From Bacillota bacterium (lineage in GTDB: Bacteria; Bacillota; Clostridia; Lachnospirales; Lachnospiraceae): a DNA stretch of 64,000 nt. The stretch is taken from NCBI GenBank assembly GCA_023402845.1, contig JAEYFP010000016.1:186001-250000 (forward strand), read 5' to 3'. This document shows positions 1 through 8,653 of this stretch, in pieces; the first letter of the stretch is position 1, and each line of letters begins with the position of its first letter. A program made the position numbers and the translations under genes. Below the pieces are notes generated by a model. The model made no database searches. It was not told the DNA's origin and was given only the letters and a program-made list of their open reading frames with translations.

Positions 1-159
1 GGCATACTCTTCGGCGCCGTCTTCTGTAGATAAGGGTACCTGACTGATCTCGCCTACATAATAGGGATCTGCTAAATGCTTTTTACCCCAGCGCATAAAG
101 CAATAGGGCAATTCGATGTCCGTCATGCAGTTTTTAATAAATTTGAGTACATTAAGCAT
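1..159 (-). CDS. Phage minor tail/head-tail gene, 3' part missing
   Basis: The reading frame opens with ATG at 157-159 and stays open for 53 codons to the window edge, so the C-terminal part is missing. It overlaps the stop of the upstream gp10-like gene by 8 bp, which is typical of phage structural operons. In siphovirus gene order the gene after a gp10-like protein is usually a tail terminator (tail completion) protein, and that is my inference for this one. The visible 53 residues carry no motif I can name, so the function is open. Confidence 0.6.
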   Translation of the reverse strand, partial: MLNVLKFIKNCMTDIELPYCFMRWGKKHLADPYYVGEISQVPLSTEDGAEEYA

Positions 160-565
160 TTGATATCCCTCCAAGCCGCTGTTCTGCCATTTTTATGATC
201 CGATTTTTTTTGGTATTAAAAGCATTAAATAGTGCTCTCCGGGGCTGCTTGCCTCGGGTATAATGCCACTGGCCCCGCAGATCCTGATACTTCCAGCCGC
301 CCTTGCGGCCATCATTATTCAATGCATATTCTCCGGTTCCAAATTCCTCCCATATGGCATTTTCATAACCGGATCCAACAGTGCCTTCAAGGGCTCCTTC
401 ATCTACGGCGTAGCCCCATGATGCTTTTGTCCGCCCTGTGTCAACCTTTGTATTACGCTTCACCTGGGCTTCAAGTTCTCCGCAGGCCTCATACAAAAAT
501 GCAATTGCCGCATTGGTGATTGCCTGCTTAACTTTAACGCTGTTATCCTCAAACTGTACTGACAT
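152..565 (-). CDS. HK97 gp10-like head-tail joining protein
   Basis: The product has 137 residues. The ATG at 565 is preferred over an upstream ATG at 580 because only the downstream one has a purine-rich site (GGGTGG) at a usable distance. The central motif RTKASWGYAVDEG followed by NAIWEEFGTGEYA matches the HK97 gp10 / minor tail family, whose members show the pattern TGxLRxS...YAxxxEFGT. These proteins sit at the head-tail interface of siphoviruses. The gene overlaps the preceding head-closure gene by 17 bp and the next gene by 8 bp, consistent with one structural operon. Confidence 0.8.
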   Translation of the reverse strand: MSVQFEDNSVKVKQAITNAAIAFLYEACGELEAQVKRNTKVDTGRTKASWGYAVDEGALEGTVGSGYENAIWEEFGTGEYALNNDGRKGGWKYQDLRGQWHYTRGKQPRRALFNAFNTKKNRIIKMAEQRLGGISNA

Positions 566-911
566 ACTGACCACCCACATAATTTAAATAGATTTCAAGT
601 TGTTCATTCATGCTCATGGGATTATCAATTAACTTAACATCATAATACCTGCCGTCTGCAACTGCTCTTGAGCACTCCGGAGTAATTTCCTCACCGTTAT
701 ATAGCAGAAGTACATAATCACATACAAAAACATGTGTTGACTCCTGTACCTTTGTGTTAAAGGTCTTGTATGACACCGCGCCATCCAGCAGATCCAGCCA
801 TCCGGTTAATACCCTTGCGGTGACCCATCCCGCTGCGGCCTCTCCTATGGCATTTTGACCATTTGCCGTTTTTATCTGCAGCTCAAGCTGCTTATTTCCA
901 CCTATTTTCAT
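549..911 (-). CDS. Phage head closure (head-tail joining) protein
   Basis: The product has 120 residues and begins four bases after the stop of the connector gene. Its position between a gp6-like connector and a gp10-like protein, its size, and a small beta-rich sequence containing THVFVCDYVLLL and ADGRYYDVKLIDNP fit the SPP1 gp16 / HK97 gp7-type head closure family, in which the last segment reads like 'G..Y.v..ideP'. The role would be to close the filled capsid and provide the tail docking surface. The assignment rests mostly on gene order, so it is moderately secure. Confidence 0.65.
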   Translation of the reverse strand: MKIGGNKQLELQIKTANGQNAIGEAAAGWVTARVLTGWLDLLDGAVSYKTFNTKVQESTHVFVCDYVLLLYNGEEITPECSRAVADGRYYDVKLIDNPMSMNEQLEIYLNYVGGQYVSTV

Positions 912-915
912 TTTT

Positions 916-1443
916 TCAAAACCTCGGTTTCATATATGGTTTCAGGAAGCCCAATAAAGATACTGGGTATCCCATTACCTGATTGTTCGCATCCTGATCA
1001 TAGTATGTTACGCTGTGTCTACTGATCGTCTCAGACTTTATCCCTACCTTTTGTCGGTTCTCCGACTCCCACAGCATCAAATCAATAACACCCTGCTGGA
1101 CATCGGCCGGATACATGATTTTGGTAACCAGATTATAGGGTGAATCGTACAGATCTGTTTCCAGCCTGATTACCCCTCCTGTTATTTCCTTTATTTCATA
1201 CAGCCCGTCATTCACTGCCGATTGCGACACTTCAACCGTATCACTCACCTTAAAATAAGGTGAGTGACCGATTAACGCCCCGCTCTCGGCGGGTGCTGTG
1301 ATTCTCATTGCACGAACCTGAAAATTATTATTAGTGTAGGATCTGATAAGACCTTCGACGGCTTTAAGCTTCATGGTGAGGATGTCCTTATCCATATTCT
1401 TGAATTTATCCATTGCAATTAAGGTTTCACTTCTTACAATCAT
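916..1443 (-). CDS. Phage head-tail connector (gp6-like adaptor)
   Basis: The product has 175 residues with ATG at 1443 preceded by GGGAGG at eight bases. The N-terminal part (MKLKAVEGLIRSYTNN) resembles the helical start of phage gp6/gp15-type adaptors, which typically contain 'lk.a..~ie.y.~r'. A C-terminal segment reads WESENRQKVGIKSETI, similar to the 'K.gv.Se~ig..S' stretch of Gram-positive siphovirus connectors. It lies between the capsid block and the head closure gene, which is the usual place. The predicted role is forming the ring between portal and tail. Moderately confident. Confidence 0.7.
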   Translation of the reverse strand: MIVRSETLIAMDKFKNMDKDILTMKLKAVEGLIRSYTNNNFQVRAMRITAPAESGALIGHSPYFKVSDTVEVSQSAVNDGLYEIKEITGGVIRLETDLYDSPYNLVTKIMYPADVQQGVIDLMLWESENRQKVGIKSETISRHSVTYYDQDANNQVMGYPVSLLGFLKPYMKPRF

Positions 1444-1460
1444 CGGGCATCCTCCCTTTC

Positions 1461-1712
1461 TTACTTCTCAGATACGGTATATCCATCATGCTCCCTGAAC
1501 CATTCGGCCATCCGCTCGCTTGTGATTTCCGCTTTGCCATTGGCAAATTGTACGCCGCCCGCTCCAATACCGCAATAAGACGGGTTTTTCTTTACCTCAA
1601 CAATAAAGGCCTTCGCCGCGGAACGCTTTTTCTTTTGTACCGGTGCAATTTCCTGTTCAGTCTGTTGTTCCTTCTCTTCTGCATTAACTTCCGTGCTTTT
1701 AGTTGCTTCCAT
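1461..1712 (-). CDS. Small phage protein downstream of capsid, unknown function
   Basis: The product has 83 residues; ATG at 1712 has GGTGAAG upstream. The first 45 residues are rich in Glu, Gln and Lys (TEQEIAPVQKKKRSAAK) and look unstructured. The second half (GIGAGGVQFANGKAEI, then ERMAEWFREHDGY) looks like a small folded domain of the kind found in phage head-associated proteins after the major capsid gene. I do not recognise a named family. Its place between capsid and connector suggests a head accessory or decoration role, but this is inference only. Confidence 0.7.
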   Translation of the reverse strand: MEATKSTEVNAEEKEQQTEQEIAPVQKKKRSAAKAFIVEVKKNPSYCGIGAGGVQFANGKAEITSERMAEWFREHDGYTVSEK

Positions 1713-1764
1713 TATGCTTCACCTTTCCTTTCAAAGAGACGGCGGGAATCCCGCCGCCAAATTA

Positions 1765-2781
1765 TTATGCAATTTTAATGTTTCTGAGTACACCGGCGTG
1801 CTGTGTATTTTTCAGTACGCTGGCAGCGATCATTTCAACCTCCGCGTCCTTTACGGTGCCAGGCTTTGAAAAGTCCGGCAGATACTGATCAATGACAGAA
1901 CTGCCTGCCAGGCTAATGCCATGAAAACCATCGTTAACATCAAACTTCACAGCATAGATATCTGTCAGTCCGGTTGTATTGGTCTCTGCGCCATTGATCT
2001 TGCGTGATTGTCCTTTCTTCACCACCGGCGCTGATACCGCTGCGCTGGACTCGATTTTGTAATGGTTCTGCAGATCCATGAATTTTACGCCATCAAGAGA
2101 GATTACTTTTTTTCCAAAGGCATCCTCTGTCTCTGTCTTATAGCCAAGGACACGCGCCACCGTCTGGACCTTAGTGATCATATCCGTGTTCATGACCAAG
2201 GCATCCGCATTTGTCGACTGAACCAACAGCGATAAAGCTTCATAGAACTCATCCGCATTCGCCTTTAGGGCGGTAATCGTTGACAGGTCAATAGCCGAGA
2301 GCTGCCCGTATTCCGTTGAAGTTCCTGCAAGCATGGAATCCAGTCCCTGGAATTCCGGATGATCACCTGCTGCCGTTGTTGTGGCGTCACCATTAATTAA
2401 CGTATAGTGGAACAGGCTGACAATCGCTTTAATATGCTCCTCGATCTGATAAGCCATGTTATCAAAATTACCAGCAACCTTATTTAGCACGCGGTCCATC
2501 TGTACCGCGCCTCCCATAATAGCAAGGGCTGCCTCAAATTCTTTCTTCGTTGCTGCGCTGGCCGTATAGGAACCATTCAGCTTTCTAAATTCGGCTGTAG
2601 CCGGCAACACCTTTCTGAGATACTTGTACTTCATCGTTGACCCGCCGCCTGATGCACTCACACAATCGTCAAACGGCAGCATCTGTAAAATTGCCGATTG
2701 ACGCAAGAAAATATCCACGATCTGACCAAATACCTTATCGCTCATGCCTTTCTTAATTTCTTCCAATGTCATAATTGCCAT
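1765..2781 (-). CDS. Phage major capsid protein
   Basis: The product has 338 residues. ATG at 2781 is preceded by GAGGTGAGG. It directly follows a scaffold gene and starts MTLEEIKKGMSD, with an early segment in which a beta strand pair (TMKYKYLRKVLPATAEFR) precedes a helix, then a long helical segment and a C-terminal beta region ending near DGFHGISLAGSS, in the manner of HK97-fold capsid proteins of Gram-positive siphoviruses. Length, operon position and lack of any other candidate in the head module support the call. It should assemble around the gp20-type scaffold encoded just upstream. Confidence 0.85.
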   Translation of the reverse strand: MAIMTLEEIKKGMSDKVFGQIVDIFLRQSAILQMLPFDDCVSASGGGSTMKYKYLRKVLPATAEFRKLNGSYTASAATKKEFEAALAIMGGAVQMDRVLNKVAGNFDNMAYQIEEHIKAIVSLFHYTLINGDATTTAAGDHPEFQGLDSMLAGTSTEYGQLSAIDLSTITALKANADEFYEALSLLVQSTNADALVMNTDMITKVQTVARVLGYKTETEDAFGKKVISLDGVKFMDLQNHYKIESSAAVSAPVVKKGQSRKINGAETNTTGLTDIYAVKFDVNDGFHGISLAGSSVIDQYLPDFSKPGTVKDAEVEMIAASVLKNTQHAGVLRNIKIA

Positions 2782-2806
2782 AATTCCTCACCTCTTTAAC
2801 CTCTCT

Positions 2807-3421
2807 CTATTCTTTTCCATATTGCAGTTTTAAAGCCTCTGCTAATGATTTTGGCTCTGCACCGGCGCCGGCGCCATCGGCTCCGCCTCCCAGTTTGTGT
2901 TCCTGAATGTCCTTTGTTTGCTCAGAAGCAAATTGTGCTGGAAACTGTGTTTTGAGGCCTGTGATTAGATCATCCTGTCCTTTCAGCTTGCCATCGTCAC
3001 CGAACTTCATCTCTTTGCCATCGGCGCTTGCCTTGAACATCAGATAATCAATGTCAGATGCTTTCGCGCCCGCATCAAGAAGTGCGACCTTAAGAGCACC
3101 TTCCGTTTTCAGCTTTGCATTTTCTGCTTCAAGGGTGGAAATTGTTGTTTCATATTCCCCGATTTTCCCCTGCAGGCCTTCATCAGCTTTCGTTCCCTTT
3201 TTTAGTTCTTCAATCAAACCGTTTGCCGTTTGAAGCTGCGTGGCGATAGAACCATTCTCTGTTTCCAGTGTTCCGTACTTCTCCTTACTGATATAGCCAC
3301 CCTCCGACAAATCTGTAAACCGTACATGCTTTAACTTATCCGGTTCCTTTGCATTTACGGCGTCGATTGCCGCCTTGACCTGTGCATACAGTTCTTTGCT
3401 CAATACTTCATCTAATTTCAT
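2807..3421 (-). CDS. Phage scaffold protein (GP20-like)
   Basis: The product has 204 residues and is strongly acidic and helical. It contains a coiled-coil middle (residues about 55-105, e.g. ETTISTLEAENAKLK) and then VALLDAGAKASDIDYLMF, the signature of phage minor structural GP20/scaffold proteins, whose members read '~~a.~~~Gakd..ai~al~'. The C-terminus has a glycine/alanine-rich linker (GGGADGAGAGAE) before a short capsid-binding type tail. It sits immediately before the capsid gene, as scaffolds do. The ATG at 3421 has AAAGGA upstream. It would shape the procapsid and be released on maturation. Confidence 0.85.
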   Translation of the reverse strand: MKLDEVLSKELYAQVKAAIDAVNAKEPDKLKHVRFTDLSEGGYISKEKYGTLETENGSIATQLQTANGLIEELKKGTKADEGLQGKIGEYETTISTLEAENAKLKTEGALKVALLDAGAKASDIDYLMFKASADGKEMKFGDDGKLKGQDDLITGLKTQFPAQFASEQTKDIQEHKLGGGADGAGAGAEPKSLAEALKLQYGKE

Positions 3422-3611
3422 AGAATCCTTTCTGCATTTCGTTTTATGCGGTTTCTCCCGCCATGCATCGCCTGTTTTTCACTCTGTGCGAAAGAGTAAT
3501 TCCACATAGTTTTAACGCCATAATGGTTTCGGGCAATAAAATAGCACCCATCGCTGGATGCTGCTTTCCAAATTATTTACTTTTTCAAATCTCCCACCCC
3601 TTTCAGTGTAA
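3422..3611. other. Non-coding gap before scaffold gene
   Basis: About 190 bp between the terminator behind the MuF gene pair and the scaffold gene. No reading frame here has a start, a ribosome site and phage-like content. Because a terminator lies directly upstream, this stretch should hold a promoter for the scaffold-capsid genes or allow read-through. I could not find a convincing -35/-10 pair. Confidence 0.5.
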
Positions 3612-3652
3612 TAAAAAAGGACCATTTGATAAATTGATTTCAATCAGTCCTT
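3612..3652 (-). terminator. Rho-independent terminator after MuF gene pair
   Basis: Read on the minus strand, AAGGAC pairs with GTCCTT around a 24-base interior that contains a smaller inverted repeat (TTGAAATCAA), and the stem is followed by TTTTTTATT. It overlaps the last codons of the small gene at 3640-3825. A terminator inside a structural operon is unusual and isolates the MuF pair from the scaffold-capsid genes. Confidence 0.6.
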
Positions 3653-3825
3653 AGTTTTACTTCCCTATGCATATCTTTCGGAGCATATACTTGCGGGGAT
3701 ATTTTTTTCATATGTTCCAGTATCTCATCATCCATTTCCATATCAGAGAATGCTGCCTTGTTCCCGTCATATTCTTGATATGATTTCATGCTGAGAAATA
3801 GCTGCTTTATATCTTGCTGCGTCAT
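3640..3825 (-). CDS. Small protein coupled to MuF gene; candidate immunity or accessory protein
   Basis: The product has 61 residues. Its ATG overlaps the stop of the MuF gene in the arrangement ATGA (3822-3825), so its translation is probably coupled. The sequence is acidic and mainly helical (MEMDDEILEHMKKISP) with no membrane segment. I do not recognise a family. Directly downstream of a MuF protein with a C-terminal peptidase-like domain, and followed by a terminator, it stands where an immunity protein would be encoded in a polymorphic toxin locus; equally it may be one of the many small head-region proteins of phages. Confidence 0.65.
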   Translation of the reverse strand: MTQQDIKQLFLSMKSYQEYDGNKAAFSDMEMDDEILEHMKKISPQVYAPKDMHREVKLRTD

Positions 3826-5327
3826 TTTCCTATCACCTCATCAATCAAAGCAAATAACTCATAATTTTTGCTTTTTAATTTTCCTTTATTTTTGAAGTAT
3901 TCTTGAAATCCTTCTGAGATAAATTCCTGCAGACTATTTATATTAATCGTTCCGTCTCTGTTTACTGCATCCTCCCAACTATCTATGTACATCCTGCCCT
4001 GATACGCAGTTATAAATTTATCAGATTTCAAAAGGAATACATTCACTTCATTCCCTGAAGAATCATAAGCTTTGACAAACTCCAAATCATTAATTTTAAG
4101 TCCGCTCACACAACGCTGTTTAATAAAATCAATCTTTTCTTTATCAAACAGTTTATTTTCAACAGAATGACCAATTTCATGAATAATCTCATTTTTAGTA
4201 GCTTTTGCACCTACGTATATTATATCCTCGGCAGAATCGTAATAACTTCCGTTTGATCCCGTAACAATCCTTGTATCTATAATTGCATCCTTCACATTTT
4301 GGGGCATGTCCGTAAAGGCATCAAAGAATGTAACTTTTGCTTTTGTGTTTGGATTCTTGGAGTCGAAGTCCATCATTCTGTATTCATTTAGCTTTACTGC
4401 CGCTTTCGCCTGCTCCTTAAAATCATTATAGGTCTTTGACTCGATTTTTACAAGTTCATCCTTATCGCCGTCCCATTTTTTATAATATTCCTCATCACTG
4501 AGTGCCCATTTTGCTCTTTGCAGTACACAGCACCGGCAATTGCAATCTTCTGCCGGATCCCCAAAGCCGCCCGGATACATGGCACTTTTCCCGGCAATCT
4601 CAAAAGAATCCTCCAGCTCTCTCAGTTGCCCGTCCAGCTCTACATGATTCCTGCGTGTACGCTTATCAAGCGTGGAGTCCCATTGTTTCATCACATCAGC
4701 ACCTTTACTTTTGGCTTTCTGTTGGCAATGGAAGGCTGCTTCCTGAGTTACCCTGTGACCTTCCGTACGGGCAATTGTCACAGTGCGGTTGAATGCCTTG
4801 GTAAATGGACTGGACATTCCCATAGCAATATTAGCGGCTATCTGATTCCAGGATTGGCTCCCTGCGGTTCCGACTGAAAGTTCTGTGCGGATAGCCTTTT
4901 TTAGTTTATCCGTATCCTCTCCCATCCTCTGGTACAGGCCTTGAGATATCTTGGAGTCCACCTGCAGTGCTTTGACAACCTCTTCTTGGTTTATTGGAAA
5001 TGCCAACGGAATGCCCTGGCCCTGTAAATCGTATAGGGTGCCGAAGAATCCATTTTCATAAGCTGTTCCCAGATAATCCGATACTTTGCCGAATGAATTT
5101 GAATTCAGGACATTGATCACACCATCGATCTGCTTTTTCAGGGCTTCCTGATATTGTTTCTGCCAGACAATGCTTTGCAAATTTGCCATATCTGTACGCA
5201 TGGACAGCTCTCTGATTTTATCTGCACAATCCCCAGACGCCTGTGTGTATATCTGTTTTAGTTCCTGGATAACCTTTGCTTCTTCCTCTGCTATGAGTTT
5301 CTGGACCTCAATCTGTCTTTTGTTCAT
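3822..5327 (-). CDS. MuF (minor head) protein with C-terminal zincin-like domain
   Basis: The product has 501 residues from the ATG at 5327; an ATG four codons upstream is possible. Residues about 150-280 form the phage Mu F / SPP1 gp7 domain: the helix ARTEGHRVTQEAAF, then WDSTLDKRTRRNHVELDG and the cysteine-rich end DPAEDCNCRCC. This domain binds the portal and a few copies enter the capsid. The remaining 200 residues are unlike plain gp7 proteins and more AT-rich. They carry HEIGH at residues about 383-387 and a downstream SEGFQEYF, the pattern of a zincin metallopeptidase with a third glutamate ligand. MuF proteins with variable toxic tails are known in temperate phages of Firmicutes; the peptidase activity here is inferred from motifs. 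Confidence 0.85.
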   Translation of the reverse strand: MNKRQIEVQKLIAEEEAKVIQELKQIYTQASGDCADKIRELSMRTDMANLQSIVWQKQYQEALKKQIDGVINVLNSNSFGKVSDYLGTAYENGFFGTLYDLQGQGIPLAFPINQEEVVKALQVDSKISQGLYQRMGEDTDKLKKAIRTELSVGTAGSQSWNQIAANIAMGMSSPFTKAFNRTVTIARTEGHRVTQEAAFHCQQKAKSKGADVMKQWDSTLDKRTRRNHVELDGQLRELEDSFEIAGKSAMYPGGFGDPAEDCNCRCCVLQRAKWALSDEEYYKKWDGDKDELVKIESKTYNDFKEQAKAAVKLNEYRMMDFDSKNPNTKAKVTFFDAFTDMPQNVKDAIIDTRIVTGSNGSYYDSAEDIIYVGAKATKNEIIHEIGHSVENKLFDKEKIDFIKQRCVSGLKINDLEFVKAYDSSGNEVNVFLLKSDKFITAYQGRMYIDSWEDAVNRDGTININSLQEFISEGFQEYFKNKGKLKSKNYELFALIDEVIGK

Positions 5328-6777
5328 CCGGATCACCATCCTCAGGAACTATATTATCTAAAGCCTGTTTAACCTGTTCGGCGCTCTGTCCTTCATCCAG
5401 CTTCGCTTTGACATCCTCATAATCAATATCCAACGCATCGCAAATAAGTTTTAGCACCGTTTCATCGGGCAACGCATTCGCTGCGGCCAGAATGCTATTG
5501 ATGATTTGCCCCTGTTTTTGCGCATCCACAAATTCGATCTGCGCGTTGTCCTGCGCATTAGTCATTACCTCGCGCTCAAACTTGATCTTGATATCCTCCA
5601 TCTGATAGTCAGATTCCAGCGTAGCATTGATTTCATCAAGGGCGATCTGGACCATTTGACGGAGGAACTTCTTTAAGCGGGTTTCCAGTTTGTTGCATTT
5701 TAGGTCAAGTAGGGCATAACGGCTCTTGATTACAATATTGGTAATATTTCCATCGCCAATCTGTGCGGAATTGAAACCCATGCCGAAGCGGTATATATTT
5801 TTTTCATCCAGCTCCAGCTTTATTTTTCTTGCTTCGTAGGGTATGTCTACGGTCCTGATATCAACGTCTCCATCCGGTGCCACGCCGATATGTTTTTTTA
5901 CCCGGATATTGTTAATCATTTCATCAAGCTCCGTGCCTTGAAATCCTTTTACAACATAAAGACCCTCGCCGATATCCTGCAAATTATTACTCAGGCCGCA
6001 GGCCATCAAATCATAATCGTCAATCAGGGCTTTAATAGGCATAAGTCCTGACATCTGTTTACGGTTATTGTCTAACCTAAAGAAGGGAATGAATCCATAA
6101 CCTCCGTTGCCCTCATAATATAAAGATTCATCTCCGGCCTTTTTGTAAACAATGTGCGGCCGAGGATTTATTTTTTCATCCGTGTCCAGTGTGATCTGGC
6201 CGTTTTTGCCCTTGACATAATAGGTTGTCTGGGTGGCGTCCCACACCTGAATGCGGGTGATCTCTGTTTTCCCCTTCTCAATGCGGTCTATGTAATAGTA
6301 AATAACATAATCGCAATTATCATCTGTATCCCTTGCCCTTACCTCGACAACCCCCAAGGAATCCGCCGTATTAAAACGAGTCTTACCATCGGCTGCTTTA
6401 TAGGCATACATATTCTCAAAGCCTTTTGTAATACATCCGGTCACACATTCTTCCAACTCTGCCGCGAAGTCGTCACCGAAATACGCATCTAACTCTTTTT
6501 GCAGCTTATCATCAGTAGACTGCACAAAGGATCCATCTCCTGATAAAAGATATTGGGTTTCCTGATCGGCCAGCTCTGTAAAGAACGGATGTGAAATCTT
6601 TACATTGCTGCGCAACTTATCCTCCTGCAGCTTGCCGTCCGCGTCTACATAATAGACTTTATAGTCCTTAATATCATGTTTTGCCTCATAATAATCCTGC
6701 CCTTTGCGGGCGTGTTTCTTTTTGTCGGAATTTTTGTCATTATCAATAAATCTTCCGATCTCTGCAATAGTTAGCAT
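5308..6777 (-). CDS. Phage portal protein (SPP1 gp6 type)
   Basis: The product has 489 residues from the ATG at 6777, which has GGTGA six bases upstream; an ATG at 6795 that overlaps the terminase stop (TGATG) is an alternative. Near the N-terminus is the segment RKGQDYYEAKHDIKDYK, the typical start of SPP1-like portals ('a..Yy.g.hdI...~r~'), and later DLMACGLSNNLQDIGE and SGLMPIKALIDDYD, which are the hallmark central helices of this family. A dodecameric ring at one capsid vertex is the DNA entry channel and docking site for terminase. It follows terminase and precedes the MuF gene, with a 20-bp overlap to the latter. Confidence 0.93.
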   Translation of the reverse strand: MLTIAEIGRFIDNDKNSDKKKHARKGQDYYEAKHDIKDYKVYYVDADGKLQEDKLRSNVKISHPFFTELADQETQYLLSGDGSFVQSTDDKLQKELDAYFGDDFAAELEECVTGCITKGFENMYAYKAADGKTRFNTADSLGVVEVRARDTDDNCDYVIYYYIDRIEKGKTEITRIQVWDATQTTYYVKGKNGQITLDTDEKINPRPHIVYKKAGDESLYYEGNGGYGFIPFFRLDNNRKQMSGLMPIKALIDDYDLMACGLSNNLQDIGEGLYVVKGFQGTELDEMINNIRVKKHIGVAPDGDVDIRTVDIPYEARKIKLELDEKNIYRFGMGFNSAQIGDGNITNIVIKSRYALLDLKCNKLETRLKKFLRQMVQIALDEINATLESDYQMEDIKIKFEREVMTNAQDNAQIEFVDAQKQGQIINSILAAANALPDETVLKLICDALDIDYEDVKAKLDEGQSAEQVKQALDNIVPEDGDPDEQKTD

Positions 6778-6794
6778 CTTTTCACCATCTTTCA

Positions 6795-8060
6795 TCAATA
6801 CAGCCACACGGCCGGCTTTCTCCATCCCTCAACTCCATAACGAAGTGCTGCCATAGCGTCATCCTGGAATGATATCGGTTCATCCAGATATTCGTTTGTA
6901 CGTTCGTCCTTTTTCCACTTCCATTGCTGCAGTTCTGTTATCGTATTCGTGCAGGATGGATGTACAAAAATTTGGCGCTTAAACGCTTTGTCCTTGGCAA
7001 CGACACCTTTCAGCCAGTCTATCTGCGCCGTCTGATACTTTTTATCATTTGTGGTTTCCTTTACAACCGGGCGCGCCCGGAACCCCGCTTTCTGCCACAT
7101 TTTTATCCGATCGGGTTCTGCGGAGTCGCACCACATAGTGACCTTAGTCGGGAATCCTGCTTTGATCGCAATGGGTATAATCTCGGACGTATCTTTTTCA
7201 AAAACATATATCTCTTGCAGGATGTAAATATTGTCATCCTTGAATCCAAGCAGTAGAAGGGCATTCGCGTGGTTAAAGCCGAAATCCTGACCGATTGCAG
7301 TATCATCGTAATCGTTTAGATCCTGCGATATATCGGCTGTCTGCCAATTATGCAGGATCAGGCCGCCGATTTCTCCCCATTCTCCCAATCCGTATATCTG
7401 ATAGCCTTCCGGATCAACAATTTTTCTACGCTCCATCCTGCCCCGGTAGGCCATATCAATAAAACGATTATTCAGGTATGTGCTGTGGTGTGTGAGTGTA
7501 TTTACATCTGGCGTATCAAAAAAGACCTTTTTTATCCAATGGTTTTTATTCACGGGATTAAGGGTCATTTTGATCTGATAAAATTGTTTTGCCGGCAGCT
7601 CTCCTCTTAAACGGTCGTCAATGATCTCGAAATCTGCCTGTGTTATCTCCGTGGCCTCCTCGATCCAGACATCTGTGAGTTTGCCACGCTGAAAGGTAAT
7701 TGATTTTAGCTTCTCGCGCTGTTTTTCATCATTGACACCTCGGAAGATTATTTGATTACCGTTGCCCCTGCAGGTCAATTGCAGCGGGGATTGTTTTACA
7801 TTCCAGTATTGATCCGCCCGGTCCCCAAACATGCGGTAAATGCTGCCGGTCAGCTCCGCATATGTGCTGTCACGGTTTGTGATATCAGACTTGCGAATGC
7901 ATACAAGATTCCGGCCCTTATCCTGCATCAACCGCAGGATGTAATTCTGTGCGGTATCGGTGGATTTCCCCGATCCGGCGCTGCCTTTCATAACAATATA
8001 TCTTTTATTGCTCTGATTGATCTCTCGAAAACAAGAATTGGCCTTTACCGTGACATTCAC
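6795..8060 (-). CDS. Phage terminase large subunit
   Basis: The product has 421 residues and starts with GTG at 8060, overlapping the small subunit stop by one base; GGCGGTGAT upstream serves as ribosome site. The N-terminal ATPase shows a Walker A-like KGSAGSGKSTDTA at residues about 26-38, the DVWIEEATE Walker B/catalytic acidic segment, and a C-terminal RNase H-type nuclease half beginning near IGQDFGFNHANALLL with a later CDSAEPDRI and FQDDAMAALRYG. This arrangement is typical of PBSX/SPP1-type large terminases that translocate and cut the concatemeric phage genome. All motifs are intact. Confidence 0.95.
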   Translation of the reverse strand: MNVTVKANSCFREINQSNKRYIVMKGSAGSGKSTDTAQNYILRLMQDKGRNLVCIRKSDITNRDSTYAELTGSIYRMFGDRADQYWNVKQSPLQLTCRGNGNQIIFRGVNDEKQREKLKSITFQRGKLTDVWIEEATEITQADFEIIDDRLRGELPAKQFYQIKMTLNPVNKNHWIKKVFFDTPDVNTLTHHSTYLNNRFIDMAYRGRMERRKIVDPEGYQIYGLGEWGEIGGLILHNWQTADISQDLNDYDDTAIGQDFGFNHANALLLLGFKDDNIYILQEIYVFEKDTSEIIPIAIKAGFPTKVTMWCDSAEPDRIKMWQKAGFRARPVVKETTNDKKYQTAQIDWLKGVVAKDKAFKRQIFVHPSCTNTITELQQWKWKKDERTNEYLDEPISFQDDAMAALRYGVEGWRKPAVWLY

Positions 8061-8545
8061 TAACCATCACCGCCGTAATCAATATTGATGTTCATCTCCA
8101 TATCCGCATCTATCTCAAGCTTGTCATTAAACATGCCAAGATGCCGCCCCAGGTCCACCAATGCGGCCTTTTTATCATACATTTTTACTTCGCGCTCCGT
8201 GCCCCATTCGTTTGGTTTAACTTTAATTGATTGGATACATGCTAAATCATCTTCGGAGGCGCTCTCCTTGACTTGAGCCGTTTTAGGATCAACAGCGTCA
8301 GTAATTTTAGAAAGTCCGATTCTGGCCAATTCAAGAAGCACCCTGTCTGCATTAATTCCTGTCCGTTTGGATCGTTCGGCCATCTGTTTATCAATGTGCA
8401 CACGAACCTTAACATTTGTTAACAATCTACTTCCTTGCTCAGTTGCTGTTTCTGGCGAATATCCGGCTCTTATGGCTGCCTGTGTGGCATTAAGATCAAT
8501 CAGATATTCTTCGCAAAATTTTTTCTGTTTGGCTGTCAACGCCAT
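8060..8545 (-). CDS. Phage terminase small subunit
   Basis: The product has 161 residues. ATG at 8545 is chosen because GGCGGTGA lies just upstream, whereas a frame extension to 8572 has no site. The N-terminus LTAKQKKFCEEYL followed by NATQAAIRAGYSPETA is the classic helix-turn-helix signature of the Terminase_2 (XtmA) family, which recognises the packaging site on phage DNA. The C-terminus is acidic. It is the first gene of the late head operon and lies just below a terminator at 8572-8604, so its transcription is probably switched on by the ArpU-like protein or read-through. Confidence 0.95.
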   Translation of the reverse strand: MALTAKQKKFCEEYLIDLNATQAAIRAGYSPETATEQGSRLLTNVKVRVHIDKQMAERSKRTGINADRVLLELARIGLSKITDAVDPKTAQVKESASEDDLACIQSIKVKPNEWGTEREVKMYDKKAALVDLGRHLGMFNDKLEIDADMEMNINIDYGGDG

Positions 8546-8571
8546 AAAGCTCACCGCCTCTCTTTTTAACA

Positions 8572-8604
8572 TAACAAAAGCACCGGTATAAACCGATGCC
8601 TTTG
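8572..8604 (-). terminator. Terminator between late regulator and terminase genes
   Basis: On the minus strand AAAGGCATCGGT pairs, with a few wobble pairs, with ACCGGTGCTTTT across a TTAT loop and runs into TTTTGTT. It separates the ArpU-like regulator from the terminase operon, where late gene control (termination or antitermination) is expected. Confidence 0.65.
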
Positions 8605-8653
8605 AAATCTCTTACCTATGTTATTTCTTTTTTACACTATATCACATATAAAA

